Source: JBNJDW01 sp051745265
Lineage (GTDB): Bacteria > Pseudomonadota > Alphaproteobacteria > Micavibrionales > CSBR16-224
DNA: 18,450 bases
Assembly (NCBI GenBank): GCA_051745265.1
Contig: JBNJDW010000011.1
Coordinates: forward strand, 1 to 18,450
Reading direction: 5' to 3'
The position numbers and the translations under genes were made by a program. Under the pieces are notes generated by a model. The model saw nothing but the letters and a program-made list of their open reading frames with translations. It was not told the origin of the DNA and did not search any database. Below are positions 1-7,437 of this stretch, piece after piece (position 1 is the stretch's first letter; each line of letters starts with the position of its first letter).

Positions 1-491
1 GTGCCGCCCATATGCAGGGGTTTTCCGGTAAAGGATCTGGTTGATCCCAACTCATCGCAGACCCAAAGAGGGTGCTCGGGCCGGGCGCCCATATCAAAGC
101 CAAAACCACCAAAAACACCACCATGTTCAAAGAGCAAAGGTTTGCACATACCGGCAAAACGCCGGTAATGCTGTTCAAAATCCGGCATATCAGGGTCAGC
201 CTTTATCCCCGATTTTGCCCCGCCAAGGGGCAGGCCGGTCGCGGCATTTTTCAGGGCCATGATCCGCGACAGCATTTTGATTTCTTCCAGATTTGTCTTT
301 GGCGTGATACGTGTGCCGCCTTTGCCCATACGTTCGACAGGGCCCCCGACGCTGATATCCGTATTCCAGACAACAACATACCCCTCAACGCCCAGATCCG
401 GATCGTGGAGCGTTTCGGAAACTTCCGGTTCAAGGCGGTTGAATTCTGATTCGAGAATTCCAAGGCGGGTGTTAAACTGATCACGATCCAT
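1..491 (-). CDS. Glu/Leu/Phe/Val-type amino-acid dehydrogenase, N-terminal part (runs off left edge)
   Basis: The minus frame opens with ATG at 491-489, preceded by an AAGGAT Shine-Dalgarno, and stays open to base 1, so about 163 N-terminal residues are visible and the C-terminal NAD(P)-binding domain is missing. Seen: G-K-G-G-T-R-I (residues 56-62), M-A-L-K with K81, and LPLGGAKSGI (87-96), whose K93 matches the catalytic lysine signature of the Glu/Leu/Phe/Val dehydrogenase family. Later F-D-M-G-A-R-P and DELGSTRSFTGKPLHMGG (146-163) match the region before the Rossmann domain in glutamate dehydrogenases. Family members deaminate an amino acid oxidatively to its 2-oxo acid with NAD(P)+; glutamate is the likeliest substrate, but leucine or valine cannot be excluded from this part. 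It is divergent from the TerC gene across 492-705. Confidence 0.88.
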   Translation of the reverse strand, partial: MDRDQFNTRLGILESEFNRLEPEVSETLHDPDLGVEGYVVVWNTDISVGGPVERMGKGGTRITPKTNLEEIKMLSRIMALKNAATGLPLGGAKSGIKADPDMPDFEQHYRRFAGMCKPLLFEHGGVFGGFGFDMGARPEHPLWVCDELGSTRSFTGKPLHMGG

Positions 492-519
492 CAGCTATCC
501 TTTTCTGTCAGCCTTTTAA

Positions 520-547
520 AGTCTAACAAAAGCGCCGTTTCTGTAAA
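520..547 (-). promoter_or_regulatory. Candidate promoter of the dehydrogenase gene
   Basis: Read on the minus strand, TTTACA (547-542; 5 of 6 to the -35 consensus) and TAGACT (525-520; 4 of 6 to the -10 consensus) are separated by 16 bases. Transcription would start near 512, about 20 bases before the ATG at 491. Found by eye only. Confidence 0.35.
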
Positions 548-573
548 GAATTTAAAAACACTTATGTAGTCAA

Positions 574-602
574 TTGTTCTTTAACTTTCTATCGGCTATA
601 CT
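574..602 (+). promoter_or_regulatory. Candidate promoter of the terC leader
   Basis: TTGTTC (574-579) and TATACT (597-602; 5 of 6 to the -10 consensus) are exactly 17 bases apart. The predicted transcript start at about 608-610 coincides with the first paired base of the structured leader described next, which strengthens both calls. Confidence 0.5.
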
Positions 603-608
603 GATTTT

Positions 609-705
609 GTACCGGGCCCCGCTGGTATTCTGGCCCAGAATACGATGTCGGTACCGTCTGCCCTGAATCAACAGGTCCACAGACGCAAACCTGACCGGGC
701 ATTAC
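609..705 (+). ncRNA. Structured 5' leader of terC, candidate cis-regulatory RNA
   Basis: Two hairpin arms abut each other. Arm 1: GTACCG (609-614) pairs with CGGTAC (649-654) and encloses GTATTCT (625-631) / AGAATAC (637-643). Arm 2: CGTCTG (655-660) pairs with CAGACG (680-685) and encloses CCTG (662-665) / CAGG (672-675) with a 6-base loop. An alternative stem CAGGT (672-676) / ACCTG (689-693) would open arm 2, so a two-state switch is possible. The terC ATG at 706 lacks a good free Shine-Dalgarno. TerC genes are often controlled by the manganese-sensing yybP-ykoY riboswitch, but its conserved loop sequences are not seen here. A separate 'terC' RNA motif has been described by comparative genomics in Alphaproteobacteria, as I recall, and is the first candidate to test. 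Function is inferred. Confidence 0.5.
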
Positions 706-1692
706 ATGCAAGATATTTTGACGATTTTGACTTCGGATTTTCTCGATAAGCCGTTATGGATCTGGCTGGTTTTTATTGCGATTGTCCTTTTCCTGCTGGC
801 GCTTGACCTTGGGGTCTTTCATCGGGAAGATCACGAGATTGAACTGCGTGAAAGTTTGATCTTCTCGGCCTTTTATATTTCGATCGGGCTGCTGTTCGGC
901 GGTTGGGTCTGGTATAGTCTGGGCCCTGATCAGGCGATGCTGTACTGGACCGGTTTTGTCGTCGAAAAAACCTTGTCGCTGGATAACATTTTTGTCATAG
1001 CGATGATCTTTTCCTATTGCGCCATTCCGCGATTATACCAGCACCGGGTGCTGTTCTGGGGGATTTTGGGTGTGTTGATCCTGCGTGGTATTGCCATTGG
1101 CCTTGGCGCGGGTATTTTGCACCATTTCGAATGGGTCTTGTATATTTTCGCCGCATTCCTGATTTACAGCGGTATAAAAATGTTGGCCTTTGACGAGAAT
1201 GAAGATCACAATATCGCCGATAACAAAGTTCTGAAATTCATGCACCGGCATTTCCGCGTGACGGAAAAACTGCACGGCCATAGCTTTTTTGTGCGGCTGC
1301 CCGATGAAACCGGAAAACGGCATCTGTATATAACGCCGCTGTTTGTCACATTGGTGATGATTGAATTTGCCGATTTGATCTTTGCGGTTGATTCCATTCC
1401 GGCAATTTTCTCGATTACCACCGATACCTATATTGTCTTTACCAGTAATATCTTCGCCATTTTGGGGCTGCGGGCGCTGTTCTTTGTATTGGCCGCTTTG
1501 TTGAACCGTTTTGAGTATCTGAAATACGCCCTGTCGATCGTGCTGATCTTTATTGGCGCCAAGATATTTGCCGATATGATCGGTCTGTTCCATATGCCAC
1601 CGGTCTGGTCGCTGATCATCACGGTGTCGATCATTGCAGCGGGCATGATATATTCGTTGAAAAAAACAGCCGTCGAAGAACACCGCGACTGA
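706..1692 (+). CDS. TerC/Alx-family integral membrane protein
   Basis: A 328-residue, strongly hydrophobic protein with about eight to nine membrane segments. Diagnostic acidic membrane motifs of the TerC family are present: K-T-L-S-L-D-N-I-F-V (about residues 88-97) in one segment and E-F-A-D-L-I-F-A-V-D-S-I-P-A (about 221-234) in another. A charged cytoplasmic-type loop (about 165-205, rich in His, Asp and Glu) separates the two halves. TerC family proteins sit in the inner membrane; Alx/YkoY-type members are implicated in manganese export and metalation of exported proteins, whereas the tellurite-resistance name is historical. No ter-operon partners are nearby, so a housekeeping manganese-related role is likelier than tellurite resistance. 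The leader at 609-705 suggests RNA-level control. The ATG at 706 has only a weak ribosome site. Confidence 0.9.
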   Translation: MQDILTILTSDFLDKPLWIWLVFIAIVLFLLALDLGVFHREDHEIELRESLIFSAFYISIGLLFGGWVWYSLGPDQAMLYWTGFVVEKTLSLDNIFVIAMIFSYCAIPRLYQHRVLFWGILGVLILRGIAIGLGAGILHHFEWVLYIFAAFLIYSGIKMLAFDENEDHNIADNKVLKFMHRHFRVTEKLHGHSFFVRLPDETGKRHLYITPLFVTLVMIEFADLIFAVDSIPAIFSITTDTYIVFTSNIFAILGLRALFFVLAALLNRFEYLKYALSIVLIFIGAKIFADMIGLFHMPPVWSLIITVSIIAAGMIYSLKKTAVEEHRD

Positions 1693-1754
1693 GATGTCCT
1701 GAAAAAAGTTTACTAAAACGCAACGGTTTGCTGCTACCTTTAATTATTAGGGCT

Positions 1755-1789
1755 CTATGGTTTCACACTATAGTTTCATAATAGTTTTC
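1755..1789 (+). repeat. Three imperfect direct repeats upstream of the Sel1-repeat gene
   Basis: CTATGGTTTCA (1755-1765) and CTATAGTTTCA (1768-1778) differ at one base, with a start-to-start distance of 13. A third weaker copy, ATAGTTTTC (1781-1789), follows with spacing 11. They sit 15 to 49 bases before the ATG at 1804, in the presumed promoter or leader. No convincing -35/-10 pair was found in 1693-1803. They could be regulator half-sites. Confidence 0.35.
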
Positions 1790-1803
1790 GGAAGAGGGAC
1801 CGA

Positions 1804-4155
1804 ATGCTGGCGATTCTAGTAATTTCATTTAATATTTTGTTGCTGCTTCTCTGGCTGGCGATAGCAGCGAATGTACCTTTTACGATTATCGTGCCTATTG
1901 TTCCGATCCTTAATATTCTGGCGGCGATTTCTTATCGTAAGAAAGAGCTGTTAAAATGGAAAAAACTGACAATTACAGCAAATATTCTATTTGGATTGTT
2001 CGCTGTCTGCTTCTTTTTCTTTACGGAACTCTCTGCTGGCTGGATCCTGGGGTCTTTGATGCTAACCTCAACGCTGTGTAGCCTGTGGCTGATCAAGAAA
2101 CATAAAACTGAGCGGCAACCAGAACAGCCGGAAACAGCACAATCATCCGAAAATTCTGAAATCGATATCGAAACCAAAATCGAAAGCAAAACAGAGTCTG
2201 CCGCTGAATATCAGTTGCCCGCAAAGTATCAGCCAGATGCCTTTGCACGTGAAATTAAAAAGGCAGATTTTTGGGAAGAATCCTGCCTGTGGCTGGGGCT
2301 CGCGGCTATTCTAATCGCATTTCTGGCGCTGTCGGATGAATTAAAAGACAAAGCGCTGATGGAAGTGGGCGCTTGGCCATTTGTATGGCTCAGCGCCGGT
2401 TTGATCAGCCTTGCCCTGTGGAATTATTTTCGTGTGCAGTCCAAGAAAATGAATTATGCGCAGCGTCTGGTCATGCTGGGCACAGATAAGGATACAGCGA
2501 AGATTAAAGCTGCGCAGGATATGCCCGCTGATCAGCGTATACAGGTAGAATATCTCTGGTCACAATTCATTGCGGATAATCGTCAGCAAATTGAACAGCT
2601 TGACCGGGATATTAAAACCATTCTTAAGGAGGAATATCAGACTGATTCCGGTGTCGTTCCTGATTTGCAGAAACCAAAAAGATGCAGCCCCTCTATTTAT
2701 TATCTGAACCGTATTTCGGCAGCGCAGGCCGCGAAACAGATATATAATGTTGTCCGTCTGCATGATAACCATAGAGATTCCCGGATTGCGGATAGCTTGG
2801 GAGTAAAAGCGCCTTCCGCTGATACACAACGGGCTGTGCATCAATCTTCATCACCAGGATGGATGATTATCGTATGGGGAAGTCTGGCGCTGGCCGTATA
2901 TGGTATGTCCGCAATATTTATAGGACCGGTGGCCGATATCTTCATTCCTTCCGCCATGTGGTATCAGGTTGGGGTGATGAGCACGCTGGCGCTGATCGCT
3001 TTGGTTTTCCATCAGACCTATCAGGCAAACCGGCCCTCAGATGGACCAAGAAAGCGTCCCAAACCTAAGCCTTTACATCTTTTTGTTGTTATCCCTTTGC
3101 TGATATGGGGAGTGCTGTATTTTGCTCTGATTCATGGTGCGGGGGAACTTTATACCGAAGCCTTTGGCACCACGGAAAGAAAAATTATAACCGTGCAAAA
3201 AGAGGAAGATACCGACAAAAACCATTGTGTGACATCTGATGAATTTCGATGGTTTGCGGAAATTTACTGCATTGATAAAGAGCATTATCAGCTCCTGCCA
3301 GAAGGCAATATCCCATTTTATTTTTCAGTCAAAAGTTCTGCACTGGGTTATGTGATCAAGGGCTATAATTTTTATGAGAATATTCCCGAAGGTGGCTTTG
3401 CCCCGGGTGAGTTGGAATATATGGCTGTTTTGAAACATCTTACAGAGGGGCAGTTAGAAGAATCTAATAAATATCTGCAGCTTGCTGCCGACAAGGGCTA
3501 TGCTCAGGCGCAGCATTTGATTGCCAGTAAATACCTAAAGCAGGAGCTGCCTGATTACGCGGCAGGCCGGAAATGGCTAAAACGGGCGACAGAGCAAGGA
3601 CATGATAAAGCCCCTTTTATATTGGGTCTTATGTATAGGGATGGCAACGGTGTAACGCCTGATCTGGAAAAGGCCATTAAATGGTTTCGATTAGCAGCAG
3701 AACGGGGACATCCCAAAGCGCAATTACTTTATGCCGTCAATCTTATGACAGGAAAAGGCGTTGAAGCAGACACGGAAGAAATGTTGGTCTGGCTGCGTAA
3801 GTCTGCCAAAAACTATAACCCGGATGCGCAGCATTTCTTAGGTTTGCTTTATGTGGAAGGGGAGTTCGGTGTAGAACAGGATGGATCGCAGGCATTGAAA
3901 TGGTTAGGTATTGCGGCGCGACGAGGAAATTGGGCTGCGCAGCAGGATTTAGGTATTTTGTATGGACAGGGCGAATTGATTCCAGAAGATTTAATCGAAA
4001 GCTATGCATGGCTTTCTGCGGCTTCTGTTAAAAAAACTGAAAAAGCAGACAGGGTATTCGCTGATGTTAAATCCCGTCTATCAGATGAAATGTTGGTCAA
4101 GGCCAAGGCGAAAGCCGACTCGTATAAACGTTATTTCGCAGTAAAGACTGAATGA
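1804..4155 (+). CDS. Multi-pass membrane protein with C-terminal Sel1-like (TPR-type) repeats
   Basis: 783 residues; ATG preceded by AGAGGGA at good spacing. Likely membrane segments at about 3-22, 25-44, 57-75, 79-97, 159-177, 190-207, 351-371, 381-401 and 424-444, interrupted by a charged Glu/Lys/Gln-rich linker (100-155) and a soluble region (210-350). Residues 445-535 form a soluble domain with two Cys (475, 489). From about 537 to 745 there are tandem repeats of about 36 residues with the Sel1 pattern (for example A-I-K-W-F-R-L-A-A-E-R-G-H-P-K-A-Q, then L-G-x-x-Y-x-x-G-x-G-V), at least five copies, diverging toward the end. Sel1 repeats are protein-interaction solenoids. Side of the membrane is not certain. 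The exported 4177-4893 product lies 21 bases downstream, so the two are probably co-transcribed. Specific function unknown. Confidence 0.85.
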   Translation: MLAILVISFNILLLLLWLAIAANVPFTIIVPIVPILNILAAISYRKKELLKWKKLTITANILFGLFAVCFFFFTELSAGWILGSLMLTSTLCSLWLIKKHKTERQPEQPETAQSSENSEIDIETKIESKTESAAEYQLPAKYQPDAFAREIKKADFWEESCLWLGLAAILIAFLALSDELKDKALMEVGAWPFVWLSAGLISLALWNYFRVQSKKMNYAQRLVMLGTDKDTAKIKAAQDMPADQRIQVEYLWSQFIADNRQQIEQLDRDIKTILKEEYQTDSGVVPDLQKPKRCSPSIYYLNRISAAQAAKQIYNVVRLHDNHRDSRIADSLGVKAPSADTQRAVHQSSSPGWMIIVWGSLALAVYGMSAIFIGPVADIFIPSAMWYQVGVMSTLALIALVFHQTYQANRPSDGPRKRPKPKPLHLFVVIPLLIWGVLYFALIHGAGELYTEAFGTTERKIITVQKEEDTDKNHCVTSDEFRWFAEIYCIDKEHYQLLPEGNIPFYFSVKSSALGYVIKGYNFYENIPEGGFAPGELEYMAVLKHLTEGQLEESNKYLQLAADKGYAQAQHLIASKYLKQELPDYAAGRKWLKRATEQGHDKAPFILGLMYRDGNGVTPDLEKAIKWFRLAAERGHPKAQLLYAVNLMTGKGVEADTEEMLVWLRKSAKNYNPDAQHFLGLLYVEGEFGVEQDGSQALKWLGIAARRGNWAAQQDLGILYGQGELIPEDLIESYAWLSAASVKKTEKADRVFADVKSRLSDEMLVKAKAKADSYKRYFAVKTE

Positions 4156-4176
4156 TTTTTAACAAAAGGAATTCTC

Positions 4177-4893
4177 ATGCGTATCATCAGAAAAGAAATC
4201 AATATTACAGCGATACTGGCCGGTGCCTTGTTTATGGCCGTATTCTTGTTACCGTTTAAAATGGCCGCGGCAGATCAGCCATTTCGGTTTGAAAACATGC
4301 AAAGCCTGATCGCGATGGAGCAGTTTCTGGACCGGGAGTTTACTCCCGGGGAAACATCACGCGAAGATCTCCGCCGCATTTTTGTCGAAGAGGGCGGCGC
4401 GACCTTAAAACAGCATCCCACACGCGCGCATGTCGAAAAATACATCTATGATATCAATCTGTGCAGTTATTATATCTGGCGCTGGAATATCTCGGCCGAC
4501 TATGATCAGGATGGCAAGCTTGTTCAATTGTATATGAACGGCAAAAATGATCAGCGGGTTCAGGACCTTGTTCAGGAAAAGACTCCGGGACAGGACGAAG
4601 CGATATATAAAGCCCAGCGACCCCGGCCCGAAGCCCATAAAGGAGAAAAGTCACTGGCCTTCATCGTTTATGATAAGGATTCCGATGTTAAGACCATTGA
4701 TGATCAGGTTGCAATCGGCGCCGGACCCAGCCGGCCCGATCCAATGAATATGGGTAAAATGGTCGCCTATAAGGAAATAGACCCCTGGCGCAGTATTTTT
4801 GATCAGGATGCCGCAGATAAAATTGTCCCTTATGAGGGCAATTGTGATCAGGTTGACCGGTATATCAATACATTAAAACAGAATGCCCGTTAA
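4177..4893 (+). CDS. Exported protein of unknown function
   Basis: 238 residues with AAGGA eight bases before the ATG. The N-terminus has basic residues (R-I-I-R-K), a hydrophobic core (about 10-27) and a likely signal-peptidase site after A-A-A near residue 32, so the mature protein is probably periplasmic. The mature part is mixed alpha/beta, rich in Asp, Lys and Gln, with few cysteines (C97 in a Y-D-I-N-L-C-S-Y-Y segment and C223 near the end), which could form a disulfide. The pattern of an early helical segment followed by Y-I-Y-D-I-N-L-C and D-Y-D-Q-D-G-K-L is lipoprotein-like in style, but there is no lipobox. I recognise no domain. It follows the Sel1-repeat membrane protein by 21 bases and may be its partner. 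It converges on the alpha-glucosidase with only six bases between stop codons and no terminator between them. Confidence 0.75.
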   Translation: MRIIRKEINITAILAGALFMAVFLLPFKMAAADQPFRFENMQSLIAMEQFLDREFTPGETSREDLRRIFVEEGGATLKQHPTRAHVEKYIYDINLCSYYIWRWNISADYDQDGKLVQLYMNGKNDQRVQDLVQEKTPGQDEAIYKAQRPRPEAHKGEKSLAFIVYDKDSDVKTIDDQVAIGAGPSRPDPMNMGKMVAYKEIDPWRSIFDQDAADKIVPYEGNCDQVDRYINTLKQNAR

Positions 4894-4899
4894 TGTTCT

Positions 4900-6510
4900 T
4901 TAAGCCAGCGCACCTGTAAAATGGCTGCTGTAGGCAGGGAGTTTCTGCATTTTTCCGTCCAGTTCAAAATGGACTGCTTTGTCTGTCACATTAAAGTAGC
5001 CGATCAAGGTTTGTCGGTCGCTGCTGCGGATGATTTTGACGATATTTTTATTCACGGTCTCGGCCTTGGCAAACCCGTGTAATAAAGCGGGCTGTTTTTT
5101 CCGCCAGCGCAGCAGATCGCGGGTAAAGTGGAGGATTGAATGCGGGTCCTTTTCCTGAACATCAACCGCCAGCGGAATATGAGAGTCCGGTACCGGCAGG
5201 TAAACGGAATCATTGTCCGAAAATCCGGCGTTTTTGGCTTTCTGTTGCCAGGGCATCGGGGTGCGTTCCCCATCCCGGCTATACGCCGGCCCCTGTGTCA
5301 GTGTGCGGGGGTCTTTTAGATCGGCGATGGGAATATCTTCAGGGATACGGGCGTTGGGCAATCCCAATTCTTCGCCCTGATACATGCAAAAACTGCCCGG
5401 CAGCATAATAAAGAATTGCAGCAATTGTTTGATGATTTCTGTTTTTTCATCCTCGGGGAGGCCTTTGGTCAGGCGGGAGGCAGAGCGTTCCTTGTCATGG
5501 TTGCAGGCAGAATTACAGTTTCCGCCCGTCGGGAAATAACCTTCAATATCATTGACCATATCCGCCCAGACCTGCGCGCTTGGCAGGCCGCTGATCCGTA
5601 GCAGGGCATCTGTGTAACACATTGATAATCCAGATTGGGCATCGACATAGCTGGCGGCAACGGGAACGGCGTTACGCCCACCTTCGGGGCCGCAGATGGC
5701 TTCGCCCAATGTTGTGATCGGGCGGTCATAGCTGTCGCATAATCTGCGGATATCCTGACAGAGCTTAATAGTGCCGGGCTGACAGGTGCTGTGTTGGAAA
5801 TATTGATCGCGGAATCCGCCGGCTTTTGGCGGGGCTGTCTGCAGCCAGGGGTTATCACGGCATTGCGGGTCATGCGTGGCAAATGGCAGGGCATCAATTC
5901 TAAAACCATCAACGCCCATGTCTAACCAGAACTTCATTTCCGTCATCACGGCGCTGCGGACAGCGGGGTTATTATGGTTCAGCGCCGGTTGCGATTTTAA
6001 GAAATGATGCAGGTAATATTGTTGCCGCGTTTCATCATAGCTCCAGGCATCGCCACCGAAAACAGATTTCCAGTTATTGGGCGGATGACGGTTGCCATCT
6101 TTATCAAGGACAGGGTCCCGCCAGGTATAAAAATCGCCATAGGTCGCATCGCCATTACGGCTTTTTAAAAACCAGTCATGGCTGTCGGCTGTATGCGGTA
6201 CGACAAAATCGGTATACAGGCGCAGATCACGTTTATGAGTGTGCGTAAGGAGGTCCTGAAAATCCGCCATGGTGCCAAATTCAGGATTTATTTTGCGGTA
6301 GTCGCTGATCGCATAACCGCCATCGCCTTCCGGTCCATGGGGACACTGGAAAAACGGGCTGACCCAGATCGCATCCACCCCAAGTGCGGCGATGTAATCC
6401 AGCTTGCTGATAATGCCCTGTAAATCGCCATGCCCATCACCGCTGCTGTCTTTAAAGCTGGCGGGATAAACCTGATAGATGATTTCGGTATTGCGTGGAT
6501 GTCTAAGCAT
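4900..6510 (-). CDS. GH13-family alpha-glucosidase (oligo-1,6-/alpha-glucosidase type)
   Basis: 536 residues, normal length for this class. A (beta/alpha)8 catalytic domain spans roughly 1-460, with a C-terminal beta domain after it. Visible GH13 motifs: region I D-F-V-V-P-H-T (101-107), region II G-F-R-I-D with nucleophile D206, region III T-L-G-E with acid/base E270, region IV C-N-H-D with D339 as transition-state stabiliser. The N-terminal Y-Q-V-Y-P-A-S-F-K-D and the Q-G-E-E-L-G-L-P-N segment (378-386) are typical of alpha-glucosidases and oligo-1,6-glucosidases that hydrolyse short alpha-glucosides. Region I has Pro where Asn is common (usual pattern N-H). No signal peptide, so it is cytoplasmic. 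Weak Shine-Dalgarno (GGAA). Last gene of the minus-strand run; no sugar transporter is nearby, so the substrate stays open. Confidence 0.9.
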   Translation of the reverse strand: MLRHPRNTEIIYQVYPASFKDSSGDGHGDLQGIISKLDYIAALGVDAIWVSPFFQCPHGPEGDGGYAISDYRKINPEFGTMADFQDLLTHTHKRDLRLYTDFVVPHTADSHDWFLKSRNGDATYGDFYTWRDPVLDKDGNRHPPNNWKSVFGGDAWSYDETRQQYYLHHFLKSQPALNHNNPAVRSAVMTEMKFWLDMGVDGFRIDALPFATHDPQCRDNPWLQTAPPKAGGFRDQYFQHSTCQPGTIKLCQDIRRLCDSYDRPITTLGEAICGPEGGRNAVPVAASYVDAQSGLSMCYTDALLRISGLPSAQVWADMVNDIEGYFPTGGNCNSACNHDKERSASRLTKGLPEDEKTEIIKQLLQFFIMLPGSFCMYQGEELGLPNARIPEDIPIADLKDPRTLTQGPAYSRDGERTPMPWQQKAKNAGFSDNDSVYLPVPDSHIPLAVDVQEKDPHSILHFTRDLLRWRKKQPALLHGFAKAETVNKNIVKIIRSSDRQTLIGYFNVTDKAVHFELDGKMQKLPAYSSHFTGALA

Positions 6511-6544
6511 TTTTGAATTCCGATAAGAGATGTTGTTTTTTATT

Positions 6545-7414
6545 TTATAGCGCGGGGCGGGTCAAGTCGACAACGGTAATCTCAGGTCTGTTCATAAAAC
6601 GCAGCGGAAGACCGGTCATGCCAAGACCGCTGGAGACGATCAGATCTTTGTTGTCTTCAACGATATGGCCATAAATGAATCGTTTGCCGTATTTTGAGGG
6701 GATGACCGAAGTGACCGCGCCGATAAATGGAAAACGGATTTGCCCGGCATGTGTGTGTCCGGCCAGGCTGACGGTGACAGCCTCGGGAATCTCGACAAAG
6801 GAATCCGGATTATGCATCATCATGACAACGGGAGCCTCGGGCGGAATATCCTGAAGGGCCGCATCAATATCAACCTTTTCCCACCACAGTTCGGCAAGGC
6901 CGGCGATCCAGATTTCTTGCCCATGGCACTCGATACGACGGGACTGGTTTTTTAGAATGGGGATGCCGGCATCCTCCAGCGCCTGCCGCCAATCACTGGG
7001 CGGGTGCAGATCATGATTGCCCATGACCCCATAAGCCCCGCAAGCGGCGGTAAGGTTTTTTAAGGGCAGGGCCCCATCCTCCGGTGCAACATCCAGACCG
7101 AATGGATGCGTTCCGGCATAATCGCCCAATAAAACGACAAGATCAGGATTCAGCGCATTGGTGTGTTCAACGATGTTTTGCAGATGCGCCGGGGTCATTG
7201 AAGGATATTTCATATGCATATCCGTCAGGATGGCAATTTTGAGATCCCTGTCATACGGCCATTTTTCCGTTTCCACGGTCCAGCGTGTGACCTTTAACGT
7301 AAAAGGTTCAATAAAGGCCGCATAAACCCCAAGAAAACCGCCCAGCAAAAAGCCGCTCAGTATGATTTTGGTGGGTAAGGATTGCTTTTTAAGATACCGG
7401 AAAAGCCTGCCCAT
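6545..7414 (-). CDS. Membrane-anchored calcineurin-like metallophosphoesterase (YaeI/YkuE type)
   Basis: 289 residues. One N-terminal hydrophobic segment (about 16-36) anchors a phosphoesterase domain. The metal-binding set is complete and in order: D65-x-H67 (L-T-D-M-H), G-D98 (L-L-G-D-Y-A), G-N133-H134-D135, H201 (M-M-H-N-P) and G-H220-T-H222-A-G-Q. This arrangement fits the YkuE/YaeI group of dinuclear-metal phosphoesterases, some of which act on lipid-linked or cyclic phosphodiesters; the substrate here cannot be told. It starts 23 bases after the stop of the exported 354-residue protein and ends 34 bases before the alpha-glucosidase, consistent with co-transcription. The ribosome site (CAGGG) is modest. 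Confidence 0.9.
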   Translation of the reverse strand: MGRLFRYLKKQSLPTKIILSGFLLGGFLGVYAAFIEPFTLKVTRWTVETEKWPYDRDLKIAILTDMHMKYPSMTPAHLQNIVEHTNALNPDLVVLLGDYAGTHPFGLDVAPEDGALPLKNLTAACGAYGVMGNHDLHPPSDWRQALEDAGIPILKNQSRRIECHGQEIWIAGLAELWWEKVDIDAALQDIPPEAPVVMMMHNPDSFVEIPEAVTVSLAGHTHAGQIRFPFIGAVTSVIPSKYGKRFIYGHIVEDNKDLIVSSGLGMTGLPLRFMNRPEITVVDLTRPAL

Positions 7415-7437
7415 GGCGCGTTTACCCTGACTGATTT

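Noticed and set aside
41..480. Several small open frames at the left edge, both strands
   Set aside because: The minus-strand frame open to base 1 encodes the dehydrogenase with its catalytic signature; the others are shadows of it.
609..705. yybP-ykoY manganese riboswitch before terC
   Set aside because: The conserved loop sequences of that class are not visible; only a structured leader can be supported.
1033..1683. 216-codon open frame on the minus strand inside terC
   Set aside because: It is antisense to a clear TerC-family gene, has a Gln/His/Asn-rich composition typical of shadow frames, and no ribosome site.
706..1692. Tellurite-resistance operon
   Set aside because: None of the other ter genes are next to this TerC-family gene; the family name alone does not support that role.
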